This document shows, in pieces, positions 55,056 through 64,000 of a DNA stretch of 64,000 nucleotides. The notes beneath the pieces are model-generated. The model had not been told where the DNA came from. It worked only from the letters and a program-made list of their open reading frames with translations, and made no database searches. Numbering within the stretch: position 1 is the first letter of the stretch; every line of letters starts with the position of its first letter. The translations under genes were made by a program, and so were the position numbers. The DNA is from Litoreibacter arenae DSM 19593 (GTDB taxonomy: Bacteria; Pseudomonadota; Alphaproteobacteria; Rhodobacterales; Rhodobacteraceae), in contig NZ_KE557310.1 in the NCBI RefSeq assembly GCF_000442275.2, positions 248,001 to 312,000 of the forward strand. The letters run 5' to 3'.

Positions 55056-56042
55056 TTATTCCTTGTTGAACGAGAATTGTGTTTGTTGTCGGTAGGTCTC
55101 TCCCGGGCGCAGGACCGCGCTTGGGAAGCTGTCGTTGTTGATGGCGTCGGGCCAGACCTGAGGCTCCAGCGCCACGCCCGCACTTGCGCCGTAGCTACGG
55201 CCGCCAAGCCCCCTTGGCCCGACAGCCAGTTTGTAGCCATCATAGACCTGAAGCCCCGGCTCGGTCGAGCGCATCTGCATCTCCACACCCGACTTCAGCG
55301 ACCGCAAATGGCCGATGCGGCGCAAGGGCTGGCGGGTGTCGGACAGGCAGAGGTTGTGGTCGATGAACACCTCGTCGCGGATCGGGCGCTCCGTGCGGAA
55401 ATCGTAGCGGGTGCCGGTGACGTCCCGAGCCTCTCCGGTCGGAATGAAATCGGCATCCACCACCGTCATACGGTCGGCATCTACCTGCATCACATGATCT
55501 TCCGTCGTCGCGCCGCCGTCCAGGTTCCAGTAGCTGTGATGGGCAAAGTTGCAGAGGGTCGGTGCGTCCGTTTCGGCCTCCAGCCGGATATCGAACACGC
55601 CGCCTTCCAGACAGCTATAGGTGCAGCGGGCCGTCGTGTTGCCGGGATAGCCCATTTCGCCGTCGGCAAGGTCAATGCGTAACGTAAGGCTGTTGGCGGC
55701 GACGCTTTCCACGATCCAGTTTCGCTTGCCGACACCCTTGGAGCCACCGTGTGAATGATGCCGACCATTCAGGTTGAGGTCGAGTTGATGGGCCACCCCG
55801 TCAAGCTCGAACCGCCCCCCGCCGATGCGGTTCGCACACCGTCCAACGACCGCGCCGAAATAGGGGCTGTCGGTGAGGTAGGGCGCGAACTCCTCGAACC
55901 CCAAGACCAACGGCCCATCATGGCCCTCCAGCCGCAAATCCTGAACCACCGCGCCGTAGGACAGCACATGGGCCACCAGCCCCCCGCCTTCGATGCGGTG
56001 GCGCTGAACAGGGGAGCCGTCAGGCATTTCGCCAAATCGCAC
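55056..56042 (-). CDS. galM: Aldose 1-epimerase (mutarotase)
   Basis: A 328-residue GalM interconverting alpha and beta anomers of aldoses. Catalytic residues appear in NGRHHSHGG (His), NFAHHSYWNLDG (His, near residue 160) and GVALEPQVWPDAIN (Glu, near residue 290). A GTG start at 56042 with GAGAGGAC upstream is preferred; an ATG 51 bases upstream adds residues unlike the family. It lies 6 bases before gabD and is divergent from dgoK. Confidence 0.88.
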   Translation of the reverse strand: MRFGEMPDGSPVQRHRIEGGGLVAHVLSYGAVVQDLRLEGHDGPLVLGFEEFAPYLTDSPYFGAVVGRCANRIGGGRFELDGVAHQLDLNLNGRHHSHGGSKGVGKRNWIVESVAANSLTLRIDLADGEMGYPGNTTARCTYSCLEGGVFDIRLEAETDAPTLCNFAHHSYWNLDGGATTEDHVMQVDADRMTVVDADFIPTGEARDVTGTRYDFRTERPIRDEVFIDHNLCLSDTRQPLRRIGHLRSLKSGVEMQMRSTEPGLQVYDGYKLAVGPRGLGGRSYGASAGVALEPQVWPDAINNDSFPSAVLRPGETYRQQTQFSFNKE

Positions 56043-56164
56043 AGGTGTCGTCCTCTCATGTCTTGGGCCGGATGCCTCGCCAACAAACCCCACCCCGCGC
56101 CGACCCGCAAGATGCGATCACTCGCCCCCTTGGACATCGCCAGCAATATGCTAGTAACTGCCTG

Positions 56165-57079
56165 ATGACCAACGATGTTACATATCCCGACTGGATCGCG
56201 GTCGACTGGGGCACCTCCAACCTGCGGGTCTGGGCCATGACCGACGCGGGCGAGGTTCTGGCAGAAAACGGCTCCGACCAAGGCATGTCAGGGCTTGAGC
56301 CGGACGAGTTCGAGGTTACGCTGCTCTCGCATATCGCGCTTTGGCTGAACGACACACCGACGCCCGTGGTCGCCTGCGGCATGGTCGGATCGCGTCAGGG
56401 ATGGGCCGAGGCGCCGTATCGCGCAGTGCCATGTGCCCCGCTCGGCGCGGCGCAAGCGGTGCCGTGCCGCGACGCGCGTATTTCGCTGCACATCGTGCCG
56501 GGGCTGAAACAGGAACGCTCCGCCGATGTGATGCGCGGCGAGGAAACGCAGATCGCAGGCTTTCTTGTCGATCAACCCGATTTTGACGGCATCCTGTGCC
56601 TGCCCGGCACGCATACGAAATGGGCGCATATCAGCGCGGGCGAGGTCGTGTCCTTCCAGACCTTCATGACCGGCGAGCTTTTCGACCTGCTCAGCCGCGA
56701 ATCCGTGCTGCGCCATTCCATTGGGGATGGCGGCGGGCTGGATCAGGAAGCGTTCCAAGGCGCGATTGCCGACACGATCAGCCGTCCCGAGGCCGTCGCC
56801 ACGCAACTTTTCAAAATTCGCGCTGTGGATTTATTGCACGGGGCCGATCCCGCCGTTTCCCGCGCCCGGTTGTCCGGCATCCTGCTGGGGCTGGAACTGG
56901 CGGCAGCGCGCCCCTACTGGCTGGGCCAACCTGTGGCGCTGGTCGGCTTGCCCGCCGTGAATGTGCTTTATGCCAAAGCAATGGCCGCCCAAGGGTTCGA
57001 GCCTGCGCAGCATGACGCGAAGAAGGCGACGCTCAACGGGCTGACTGCTGCCTACAAGGCGTTCATCGCGCAGGTCTGA
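56165..57079 (+). CDS. dgoK: 2-dehydro-3-deoxygalactonokinase
   Basis: A 304-residue DgoK kinase that phosphorylates 2-keto-3-deoxygalactonate in the De Ley-Doudoroff galactose pathway. N-terminal phosphate motif VDWGTSNLRVWAM, substrate block GMVGSRQGWAEAPY near residue 72, and GTHTKWAHI near 155 are characteristic. With the divergent galM this suggests galactose use; dgoA (aldolase) is not in the window. ATG 56165. Confidence 0.92.
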   Translation: MTNDVTYPDWIAVDWGTSNLRVWAMTDAGEVLAENGSDQGMSGLEPDEFEVTLLSHIALWLNDTPTPVVACGMVGSRQGWAEAPYRAVPCAPLGAAQAVPCRDARISLHIVPGLKQERSADVMRGEETQIAGFLVDQPDFDGILCLPGTHTKWAHISAGEVVSFQTFMTGELFDLLSRESVLRHSIGDGGGLDQEAFQGAIADTISRPEAVATQLFKIRAVDLLHGADPAVSRARLSGILLGLELAAARPYWLGQPVALVGLPAVNVLYAKAMAAQGFEPAQHDAKKATLNGLTAAYKAFIAQV

Positions 57080-57083
57080 GCAC

Positions 57084-57119
57084 AAAAAAAACCCGCGGAG
57101 GCATCTCTGCATCCACGGG
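57084..57119 (-). terminator. Terminator of tRNA-Met
   Basis: On the minus strand CCCG-GGA-GCA arms (57092-57103 with 57108-57119, interrupted by single mismatches) lead into TTTTTTTT. It lies 6 bases after the tRNA 3' end and ends its transcript. Confidence 0.75.
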
Positions 57120-57125
57120 CTTATC

Positions 57126-57202
<77 letters not shown>

Positions 57203-57313
57203 GCTGGGCGGGGGATATGAAAACGCGAGGGCGGGGTCAAGCGCGAATCTGAGGTTTGGGGCTTGCCATTGTGGCCTTTGCAGAGGAACTTCGCCGCAAA
57301 GATGGAGACCCCC

Positions 57314-58729
57314 ATGACCCTGCTGACCCAATTGCGCGACATCGTGGGTGATGCCCACGTGCTCACAGATGCCGACACCGCCAAATATGACCATGACTGG
57401 ACGGGCAACTACAAAGCCACACCTATTGCTGTGGTCCGGCCCGCCTCGACCGACGAGGTCAGCGCCGTGGTGAAAGCCTGTGCCGCCAGTAAAACCGCGA
57501 TTGTACCGGTCTCCGGCAACACCTCGCTTGCGGGTGGCACCTACGGCAAGGACGCGGTGATGATCTCGATGGAGCGGATGAACGATATCCGCGAGATCCG
57601 TCCCGACGCGCGGATAGCCATTGTCGGGGCTGGCGCCGTGCTGTCGTCAATCCACGAGGCCGCCGACGCGCATGATCTGGTGTTTCCGCTCACCTTCGGG
57701 GCGAAAGGCTCGGCCATGATCGGCGGGGCGCTCAGCACCAATGCGGGCGGCTCCAACGTGGTGCGCTACGGCTCTACCCGTGGCTTGTGCCTGGGACTGG
57801 AGGTCGTGTTGCCGGACGGCCAGATCATGAACCTGATGAGCGAGTTGCATAAAGACAATTCCGGCTACGACCTGAAAGACCTGATGATCGGGGCGGAAGG
57901 GACGCTGGGGCTTATTACCTCTGCCGTTGTGAAGCTTTTCCCGAAGCCCCGCGCCTATGCGACTGCCATGGTCGCGGTGCCGTCCTTGCCGGACGCGCTG
58001 ACATTGTTGAACGATTTGCAGGCAGCGACTGGCGGCTTGGTGGAAGCCTTCGAATACATGGACGCGGTCTATATCGAGGACCACCTGACCATGTTCCCGA
58101 AAGCCCGCGCGCCCTTCGAGAAGCGCCATGACATCAACATCATGGTCGAGGTCGGCGCGACAGCGCCAGTCCTGACGGACCCACTCTCCGATGGCACGGT
58201 CCCGCTCGTGACGTTGCTGGAAAACACGCTGGCAGAGATGATGGAGGACGGGCGTGTCGTTGACGCGGTCGTGGCACAAAACGACTCCCAACGCCGCGAG
58301 ATGTGGGAGCGGCGGGAAGCGGCGGGCGAGGTCATGCTGATCCGCCAGCCGATGATCAACAACGACATCTGCGTGCCGGTGGACAAGGTCGCGACCTTTT
58401 TCGAACTTATCGACGCGCGGCTGGCGAAACTCGATCCCAAAGCGATCCATACCTCCGTCAGCCACCTTGGCGACGGAAATATCCACTTTCTGCTGTTCCC
58501 CACGAAAGGCGACGCTGCGCATATTGATATTCTGACCGAGGCGGTCGAGGATGTGGTGCTATCCTTGGGCGGCAGCTTTTCCGCCGAGCACGGTATCGGC
58601 CTGACCAAGAAGCCGTCGATGGCGCGGCGCAAGGACAAGGTGGCGCTGGCGGTGATGCGTGCGGTGAAAGCGGCGATTGATCCAGATAACATCATGAACC
58701 CCGGCAAGGTGTTGCCGCAGACGAATTAG
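57314..58729 (+). CDS. FAD-linked oxidase (D-2-hydroxyacid/glycolate dehydrogenase type)
   Basis: A 471-residue flavoprotein of the GlcD/D2HGDH/D-lactate dehydrogenase family. The FAD-binding 4 domain holds VPVSGNTSLAGGTYG and TFGAKGSAMIGGALSTNAGGSNVVRYG; the C-terminal domain has HTSVSHLGDGNIHFLLFP and SFSAEHGIGLTKKP, ending NIMNPGKVLP. It oxidises a D-2-hydroxyacid, but which one is open. GGAG lies before ATG 57314. It overlaps the convergent HAD gene by 4 bases. Confidence 0.88.
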   Translation: MTLLTQLRDIVGDAHVLTDADTAKYDHDWTGNYKATPIAVVRPASTDEVSAVVKACAASKTAIVPVSGNTSLAGGTYGKDAVMISMERMNDIREIRPDARIAIVGAGAVLSSIHEAADAHDLVFPLTFGAKGSAMIGGALSTNAGGSNVVRYGSTRGLCLGLEVVLPDGQIMNLMSELHKDNSGYDLKDLMIGAEGTLGLITSAVVKLFPKPRAYATAMVAVPSLPDALTLLNDLQAATGGLVEAFEYMDAVYIEDHLTMFPKARAPFEKRHDINIMVEVGATAPVLTDPLSDGTVPLVTLLENTLAEMMEDGRVVDAVVAQNDSQRREMWERREAAGEVMLIRQPMINNDICVPVDKVATFFELIDARLAKLDPKAIHTSVSHLGDGNIHFLLFPTKGDAAHIDILTEAVEDVVLSLGGSFSAEHGIGLTKKPSMARRKDKVALAVMRAVKAAIDPDNIMNPGKVLPQTN

Positions 58730-59427
58730 GCGAGGTCCGAGACCAAGCCCTGTAATCCACCCAGATCTTCCAGCACCCGAAACCTGGGGTGATCCACGGG
58801 GGCGTCGGCCTTCTCGACCTCCCACTCGAATGTGGACGGCACATGCACGCCCCAGCCGCCTGCCTCGATGGCGGGCACCACGTCGGACTTCATCGAATTG
58901 CCCACCATTATCGCGCGGTCCGGCCCGTGGCCATGGCGCATGAAGGCGCGGATGTAGGTTTCAGGCGTCTTGTCAGCGACGATTTCCACCGCGTCGAACA
59001 TCTCGCCCAAGCCGGACTGCGCCAGCTTGCGCTCCTGATCCAGCAGGTCGCCCTTGGTAATCAACACCAGTCGGAAATTGCGGCCCAAGGCTTCCACAGC
59101 GTCTTGCGCATGGGGAAGCAGGTGGATCGGATGGCGCAACATCTCTTGTCCCGCCTCGATGATCTGCTGGATCACGTCCACCGGCACTTGTCTATCCGTG
59201 ACCTCAATCGCGGTTTCGATCATCGACAACATGAAGCCTTTGATGCCGAAACCGTATTGGCCAAGGTTCTTACGCTCCGACTGCAACAGGCGCTCTGCCA
59301 GATGGTCGGTATCGGCGTAATCCTTCAGCAGATCGTAAAACAGGTCTTGGGTCAGGCGGAAAAACTGTTCATTCTGCCACAGCGTATCATCGGCATCGAA
59401 ACCGATTGTCGTGATCTTTTGACTCAT
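58726..59427 (-). CDS. HAD superfamily hydrolase
   Basis: A 233-residue phosphatase-like protein: motif I FDADDTLWQNE at residue 8, motif II LVLITKGD near 125, motif III/IV KTPETY...MVGNSMKSDVVPAIEAGGWGVHVPS. An alpha-helical cap lies between motifs I and II (LLKDYADTDHLAERLLQSERKNLGQYGFGIKG), as in phosphoglycolate phosphatase or YjjG-type nucleotidases. Substrate unknown. ATG 59427 chosen since the upstream extension has no family support. Confidence 0.88.
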   Translation of the reverse strand: MSQKITTIGFDADDTLWQNEQFFRLTQDLFYDLLKDYADTDHLAERLLQSERKNLGQYGFGIKGFMLSMIETAIEVTDRQVPVDVIQQIIEAGQEMLRHPIHLLPHAQDAVEALGRNFRLVLITKGDLLDQERKLAQSGLGEMFDAVEIVADKTPETYIRAFMRHGHGPDRAIMVGNSMKSDVVPAIEAGGWGVHVPSTFEWEVEKADAPVDHPRFRVLEDLGGLQGLVSDLA

Positions 59428-59539
59428 GTGACGTGATGCCCCCCTTTTCTGGACTCGTAGCACGCTTATATAGTAGGCCTCGCCAACCGAAAGCCTGCTG
59501 CCGCAAGGAATGCCGACTGTGACCCCGTTCGAGATCATC

Positions 59540-59860
59540 ATGTCCGACAATAATGACGACCCGGAGGGCGACACCTCCGTCGTGACAAAAACCAAGTCAA
59601 AGACCAAGCGCCCGCCTCTTTATAAGGTGCTTCTGCTCAATGACGACTACACGCCAATGGAATTCGTCGTGCTGGTGCTGGAGCGGTTCTTCGGCCTCAA
59701 CCATGCCCAATCGGTCGAGATCATGCTGACGGTGCACAAGAAAGGCCTCGCTGTCGTCGGCGTGTTCGCGTTCGAGATTGCGGAGACCAAGGTCGCGCAA
59801 GTGATGGACTTCGCCCGCCGCAACCAGCATCCGCTGCAATGCACCATGGAGAAAGAGTAG
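59540..59860 (+). CDS. clpS: ATP-dependent Clp protease adaptor ClpS
   Basis: A 106-residue adaptor (116 if the ATG at 59510 is used) that delivers N-degron substrates to ClpAP. The core [42 protein letters not shown] and [20 protein letters not shown] contain the N-end-rule pocket residues ([10 protein letters not shown]). The start at 59540 is preferred since the upstream ATG has its AAGG directly abutting it. No clpA in the window. Confidence 0.9.
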   Translation: MSDNNDDPEGDTSVVTKTKSKTKRPPLYKVLLLNDDYTPMEFVVLVLERFFGLNHAQSVEIMLTVHKKGLAVVGVFAFEIAETKVAQVMDFARRNQHPLQCTMEKE

Positions 59861-59881
59861 GCCCCGCGCCTACCCCCCGCT

Positions 59882-60892
59882 ATGACAGACACCCGTTTTT
59901 CCCTGGCGCTGGAGCAAGGCCTGCTTGCCCTGCCCGACGGAGACATTGCCGTGCTCAACGCCGCTGGCGACATGGACCTGAGCTTTGCCGCGCCGGAACG
60001 TATGCACCTGAGCCAGAGCTTCTATCCCGACCACACAGCCCTGACCTCGCGCGGGTTTTCGGTGTCGGTGAAGCCTGCGCAACCCGCTGCTGCCAGCCTC
60101 GTGCTGTGCCACCGATCCAAACCGGCGACATTCGATCTGATCGCCCGCGCGGCCGAATTGACCGCGGCGGGTGGCATCGTCGCCGTTGAAGGCGCGAAAA
60201 CCGATGGCGTGGAATCGGTGCTGAAAGCTGTGCGTGCGCGGTTTGACGGCGTGGAGGTCTACTCCAAAGCCCATGGCAAGCTGTTCTGGTTCCCCCGACC
60301 CGACACCCTGCCCGACCTGTTCGACTGGCAGGCCAAGCCCATCACCATCGATGGCGGTTTCACCACCTATCCCGGCGTGTTCTCGTCCGATGGCATCGAC
60401 AAAGGCTCCGCCCTGCTGGCGCAGCACCTGCCGGATTTCAAGGGCCCCGTAGCCGATCTTGGCGCGGGCTGGGGGTATCTGGCACGCAAGATTCTAAGCT
60501 CCGAAGGCGTCACCACCCTCGATCTGATCGAGGCAGACCACCACGCGCTGGAAGCCGCCAAGCTGAACATCTCGGACGCACGCGCAGCATTCCATTGGGG
60601 CGACGTGACTTATCACACCGGTAAGAACTACGCCGCGGTGGTGTCGAACCCGCCCTTCCATCTGGGCCGCAAACCCGCGCCGGAGCTTGGCCAGATGTTT
60701 ATCCGCCGCGCCGCGGACATGCTGATGCCAAAAGGTCAATTCTGGATGGTTGCAAACCGCAACCTGCCCTACGAGCAGACTCTGAACGAGCGGTTCGGAC
60801 AGGTCGACACCATTGCTCAGACCGCAGGTTTCAAGGTGATCTGCGCCCGTCGCCCTCTCAGCCTGTCACAAGCCGCACGCACCAAACGCTAA
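59882..60892 (+). CDS. rsmC: RsmC-like methyltransferase (16S rRNA m2G1207 type)
   Basis: A 336-residue SAM-dependent methyltransferase with a degenerate N-terminal half and a C-terminal catalytic half, the layout of RsmC. Motif I is VADLGAGWGYLARKIL near residue 200; the SNPPFH motif near 260 is the NPPF of N2-guanine methyltransferases. It probably methylates 16S rRNA G1207. It lies 21 bases after clpS and 19 before the SDR gene. Confidence 0.85.
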   Translation: MTDTRFSLALEQGLLALPDGDIAVLNAAGDMDLSFAAPERMHLSQSFYPDHTALTSRGFSVSVKPAQPAAASLVLCHRSKPATFDLIARAAELTAAGGIVAVEGAKTDGVESVLKAVRARFDGVEVYSKAHGKLFWFPRPDTLPDLFDWQAKPITIDGGFTTYPGVFSSDGIDKGSALLAQHLPDFKGPVADLGAGWGYLARKILSSEGVTTLDLIEADHHALEAAKLNISDARAAFHWGDVTYHTGKNYAAVVSNPPFHLGRKPAPELGQMFIRRAADMLMPKGQFWMVANRNLPYEQTLNERFGQVDTIAQTAGFKVICARRPLSLSQAARTKR

Positions 60893-60911
60893 CCCAACCG
60901 GAGGCATTTTC

Positions 60912-61718
60912 ATGTCGTTTTCCATTGCAGGCAAAACCGCCATTATCACCGGCGCCGCAAACGGGGTGGGCCTTGCCATCGCCCGCAAGTTCATCGACGA
61001 AGGCGCCAACGTCATGCTGGCCGACCGTGACGAGGAGCATCTGCGCGCCGAAATGGGCGATGCCGCAACCGACGACGGCCCCGTGCGCATCTTTTCCTGC
61101 GACCTGCGTGAAAAGCTCAGTCAGGCCAACCTGCTATCCGCCACCATCGACGCGTTTGACCGCGTGGACATCCTGATAAACGCCTCGCGTCAGGTCATGC
61201 CGACAGACCCTATGGATGATGAGGATGACTCGGTCGAGCAGCTGTTGCAGCAAAACCTGATGTCCGGTCTGCGCCTGAGCCAGCTGATCGCCAAACGCAT
61301 GATCAAGCAATCCGAAGGCGCCGAGGAGGGCGAGGTCGCGGGCTCCATCGTCAACCTGTCGTCAATCGCCGCACGCCGCTCGCGGCCCGGGCTCATGGGC
61401 TATTCGATCTCCTGCGCAGCGCTTGACCAAATGACCCGCACCATGGCCATCGCACTGGCCCCTCACCGAATCCGCGTGAACGCGGTCGCCTTCGGCTCGG
61501 TGATGAGCGCCAGTCTGAAGACGTCACTCAAGGAGACGGAAGACCTGCGCGACGACATTATCGAACACACACCCCTAGGACGCATCGCCCCCGCCACAGA
61601 GGTGGCAGACGCAGTGCAATTCCTCTGCTCCCCCGGTGCCAGCTTCATCACCGGCGAGATCATGACCGTCGACGGCGGCCGCGCCCTGCTCGACCCCGTC
61701 GGTACCACTGCGCACTGA
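60912..61718 (+). CDS. SDR family oxidoreductase
   Basis: A 268-residue classical short-chain dehydrogenase: TGAANGVGLAIARKF cofactor motif, Ser in NLSSIAARRSRPG, and catalytic YxxxK replaced by GYSISCAALDQ, in which the Lys is not at the usual spacing (YSISC), so activity may be altered. C-terminal NAVAFGSVMSA and ITGEIMTVDGGRALLDP are typical. It lies 19 bases after rsmC; the substrate is unknown. Confidence 0.8.
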   Translation: MSFSIAGKTAIITGAANGVGLAIARKFIDEGANVMLADRDEEHLRAEMGDAATDDGPVRIFSCDLREKLSQANLLSATIDAFDRVDILINASRQVMPTDPMDDEDDSVEQLLQQNLMSGLRLSQLIAKRMIKQSEGAEEGEVAGSIVNLSSIAARRSRPGLMGYSISCAALDQMTRTMAIALAPHRIRVNAVAFGSVMSASLKTSLKETEDLRDDIIEHTPLGRIAPATEVADAVQFLCSPGASFITGEIMTVDGGRALLDPVGTTAH

Positions 61719-61841
61719 CCCACGACTTCTTTTTTCCGAAAATACCTCGGGGGTCGCTCTTGTCGCGCCATTGGTCCGAGTGACAATGGCGACGGCAGAG
61801 CCCCAACAAAACATCGCGTGCGCCGTAGGCGCTCAATCAGG

Positions 61842-63800
61842 TCAAAGCGTGATACGGAAGCGCGCAAACCCGTCTGGTCCATCCCCCGCAGGCTCGATCT
61901 CCACGCTGGTCACGTCACCGAGATACTTGCTCGCCGCAGGCCCGGTATCGAACAGCACCGACGCACCGTCCAAGGGCGCAAATGTCCAGTTGGCATCCGC
62001 GCGGGGGCTGACGGTCCCTTGCTCCACGATATAGCGCACGATCACGTCGCGGTTGGTGTCCGGCCCCTCGAACACAATCGTGTCGCCCGTGCCGGGGAAG
62101 TCGCCGCCGCCGGACGCGCGGTAGTTGTTCGTGGCAATGATGAACTCTTGTTCGGGATCAATCGGCGCGCCCTCATATGTCAGGTTCACGATGCGGTTCG
62201 CGTCGGGGTTCAGCGGCTCCCCCTTCGCTGTGAACTTCGACGGCTGCGACAGGTCGATTTGGTATTCTACCCCGTCGATCACATCGAAATTGTAGCTTGG
62301 GAACTCCGGGTTCAGCAGCACCTGATCCGGCTGCCCCGGCTCCACCTGATTGAACATCCCCGCAGAGCGTTCCAGCCAGTCCTTTACCTGAGCGCCAGTC
62401 ACCCGCACAGCGCGGATCGTGTTGGGATACAGATACAGATCCGCCACGTTCTTGATCGCCACATCCCCCACCGGCACGTCGGTGAAATACTCAGGCCCGC
62501 CACGACCACCTGCCTTGAACGGTGCCGCTGCCGACAGGATCGGCAGGCCCTCGTGCTCGGTCCCTGTCAGCTGATCTTCAATATACCAAACCTGCGCGTT
62601 CGATACGATCTGCACCGACGGGTCATCCGCGACCAAGGCAAAGTAGCTGTGCAACGCGGCGTCGGTCTTGCCCACCGCACGGCGCACATAGGCCAGCGTT
62701 TCCTCGTGCTCCTTTGCGACGGAGGCCAGCACCGCCTCGTCGCTTTCGACCAGCGCGGTAACTGATCGGTCCTCGTTGCGCTGCGAGATAGGCCGCGCCT
62801 CGGACATGTGAGAGACGATCTTCCACTCGTTGCCCGACCGCTCCAGCATCAGGTCGATCACCCCAAGGTGCGACCCCCAGAAGCCGCCCATCGTGGCGGG
62901 TTTGCCGTGTAGCGTGCCTTTCTCGGCATCAACGCCTGCAAACTCCTCGTATTTCGGCCCCGGGAAAACCAGGTGGCTATGCCCCGTCATGATCGCGTCG
63001 ATCCCGTCGACCATCGCCAGCGGCACGGATGCGTTCTCCATCCCGTCCGAATGATCCGCCGATCCGATACCGGAGTGGCTGAGTGCGATGATAATATCGG
63101 CTCCCTGCTCCTTCATCATCGGCACATAGGCCTTGGCGGTATCGACAATGTCGCGCGCCTGCACGTTGCCTTCCAGATGTTTGCGGTCCCAGTTCATCAC
63201 CTGCGGCGGCACGAAACCGATGAAGCCGACCTTGATCGGGTGACTGTTGCCCTCACCATCCGTCACAGTCCTGTCCAGAATGACAAAAGGCGGCAGCAGG
63301 GTTTTGTCCTTGGTCGGGTCCGCCCCCATTTCCTTGACGATGTTCGCCGACACCACGGGGAAGTCTGCGCCTGCCAGCGCTTTCGTCAGGAACTCCAGCC
63401 CGTAGTTGAATTCATGGTTGCCCAAGGTCGACGCGTCGAACCCGACCGTGTTCATCGCCTGAATGACCGGGTGCATGTCGCCGTCCTTCATCCCGCGCTC
63501 ATAGGCGATGTAGTCGCCCATGGGGTTGCCCTGGAGGAAGTCGCCATTGTCGATCAGCATGGAATTCGTCGCCTCCGCTCGGATATCCCCGATGATCGAG
63601 GCGGTGCGGGCCAGACCCACTGTGTCGATAGGTTTGTCGGCGTAGTAGTCGTAGGGATAGACATGTACATGCAGGTCGGTCGTCTCCATGATCCGCAAAT
63701 GCGCCTGATTGGCAGCAGCACGGGCCGAGAACGGATGCACGGCGATCAGCGCGGCGGTCCCCATCAGAAAATGGCGGCGGTCGAGTGTCAGCTTGGTCAT
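61842..63800 (-). CDS. Periplasmic 2',3'-cyclic-nucleotide phosphodiesterase/3'-nucleotidase
   Basis: A 652-residue CpdB-like metallophosphoesterase. An [21 protein letters not shown] leader suggests Tat export. Metal-site motifs: [48 protein letters not shown] and GHSHLVFPG; the C-terminal 5'-nucleotidase domain holds the [36 protein letters not shown] block and [10 protein letters not shown]. It scavenges phosphate and nucleosides from extracellular cyclic and 3' nucleotides. GGGGGAA precedes ATG 63800. Confidence 0.92.
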   Translation of the reverse strand: MTKLTLDRRHFLMGTAALIAVHPFSARAAANQAHLRIMETTDLHVHVYPYDYYADKPIDTVGLARTASIIGDIRAEATNSMLIDNGDFLQGNPMGDYIAYERGMKDGDMHPVIQAMNTVGFDASTLGNHEFNYGLEFLTKALAGADFPVVSANIVKEMGADPTKDKTLLPPFVILDRTVTDGEGNSHPIKVGFIGFVPPQVMNWDRKHLEGNVQARDIVDTAKAYVPMMKEQGADIIIALSHSGIGSADHSDGMENASVPLAMVDGIDAIMTGHSHLVFPGPKYEEFAGVDAEKGTLHGKPATMGGFWGSHLGVIDLMLERSGNEWKIVSHMSEARPISQRNEDRSVTALVESDEAVLASVAKEHEETLAYVRRAVGKTDAALHSYFALVADDPSVQIVSNAQVWYIEDQLTGTEHEGLPILSAAAPFKAGGRGGPEYFTDVPVGDVAIKNVADLYLYPNTIRAVRVTGAQVKDWLERSAGMFNQVEPGQPDQVLLNPEFPSYNFDVIDGVEYQIDLSQPSKFTAKGEPLNPDANRIVNLTYEGAPIDPEQEFIIATNNYRASGGGDFPGTGDTIVFEGPDTNRDVIVRYIVEQGTVSPRADANWTFAPLDGASVLFDTGPAASKYLGDVTSVEIEPAGDGPDGFARFRITL

Positions 63801-63892
63801 GTGAATTCCCCCTATGTGATGGCTTGATTTGGCAACGGATTGCCTGAGTCTCACAACAGTTTTATCACATCGCCCTCTGAATCGCCCTCATT

Positions 63893-63926
63893 CAAAGAAA
63901 ACGCCGCCACCCAGAAGGGCAGCGGC
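63893..63926 (-). terminator. Terminator of the gene cut by the right edge
   Basis: On the minus strand a 10-bp stem GCCGCTGCCC/GGGTGGCGGC (63917-63926 with 63903-63912, two G-T wobbles, loop TTCT) leads into TTTTCTTTG. It follows the stop of the partial gene at 63953. Confidence 0.7.
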
Positions 63927-63952
63927 GCGTGTATCAGCAACTGTAAACCGGC

Positions 63953-64000
63953 TTAATCGTCGTCTTCATCCGCGCTCGGCGCGTCGGGCAGGTTGAACAG
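63953..64000 (-). CDS. C-terminal end of an unknown gene (partial)
   Basis: Fifteen codons before a TAA at 63953-63955 encode LFNLPDAPSADEDDD on the minus strand. The acidic tail and the terminator after it support a real gene end, but identity cannot be told. Confidence 0.5.
   Translation of the reverse strand: MFNLPDAPSADEDDD

Noticed and set aside
53382-55682. 766-codon rightward frame across gabD and galM
   Set aside because: Runs antisense through two well-supported enzymes; composition is typical of a GC-rich shadow.
61719-61841. CCGAAAATACCTCGGG stretch after the SDR gene as a terminator or gene
   Set aside because: Only a weak imperfect palindrome without a T-run; possibly a common intergenic sequence, nothing more can be supported.

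Overview
The window is about 64 kb of GC-rich, gene-dense chromosome from an alphaproteobacterium, most likely a Rhodobacteraceae member of the marine Roseobacter group. Grounds for this: a GTTC-N7-GTTC LexA box in front of imuA, FnrL-type TTGAY-N4-RTCAA boxes, a class I lysyl-tRNA synthetase, a homologue of the gene transfer agent head-spike protein GhsB encoded away from any GTA cluster, a MocR-type TauR, and a taurine-to-sulfate gene set of the kind known in roseobacters. I see no CRISPR array, prophage, insertion sequence or replication origin.

Left part (1-31 kb). A truncated imuA gene (SOS mutagenesis) leaves the window at its left edge. Next come tRNA-Arg and a TetR-controlled envelope module (TetR, PspA, YiaAB protein, PlsC-like acyltransferase, CdsA-like cytidylyltransferase) marked by four copies of one palindromic operator. 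These are followed by uvrB, a universal stress protein behind an FNR box, the GhsB-like spike protein, lysK, DacB, nadD, ettA, a cold shock gene, a geranylgeranyl-reductase-type flavoprotein, and a catabolic run glpK-glpD-udh-sdaA. Two AT-richer orphan genes sit directly after uvrB and ettA and look acquired.

Taurine island (31.4-47.2 kb). TauABC imports taurine. Tpa makes sulfoacetaldehyde and alanine, Xsc makes acetyl phosphate and sulfite, Pta makes acetyl-CoA, and SoeABC oxidises sulfite to sulfate at the membrane. TauR is the regulator, and CTGGCCYTA-type sequences lie before tpa and tauR. A HicA-like/HTH gene pair, probably toxin-antitoxin, sits between tpa and tauR. The permease TauC has an unusual cadherin-like insertion.

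Right part (47.2-64 kb). Psd and PssA make phosphatidylethanolamine. A leftward run galM-gabD-dipeptidase-547-residue protein-DUF3726 protein-HisD paralogue appears to be an undefined catabolic operon, with three tandem hairpins in its middle. dgoK, tRNA-Met, an FAD-linked oxidase, a HAD hydrolase, clpS, an RsmC-like methyltransferase, an SDR and a periplasmic CpdB-like phosphoesterase follow. The right edge holds only the last 15 codons of another gene.

Most unusual non-coding signal: three intergenic sites carry tandem GCNGAC hexamers with an exact 11-bp period (22559-22597, 37979-38017, 45470-45519), resembling the operators of OmpR/PhoB-type response regulators.
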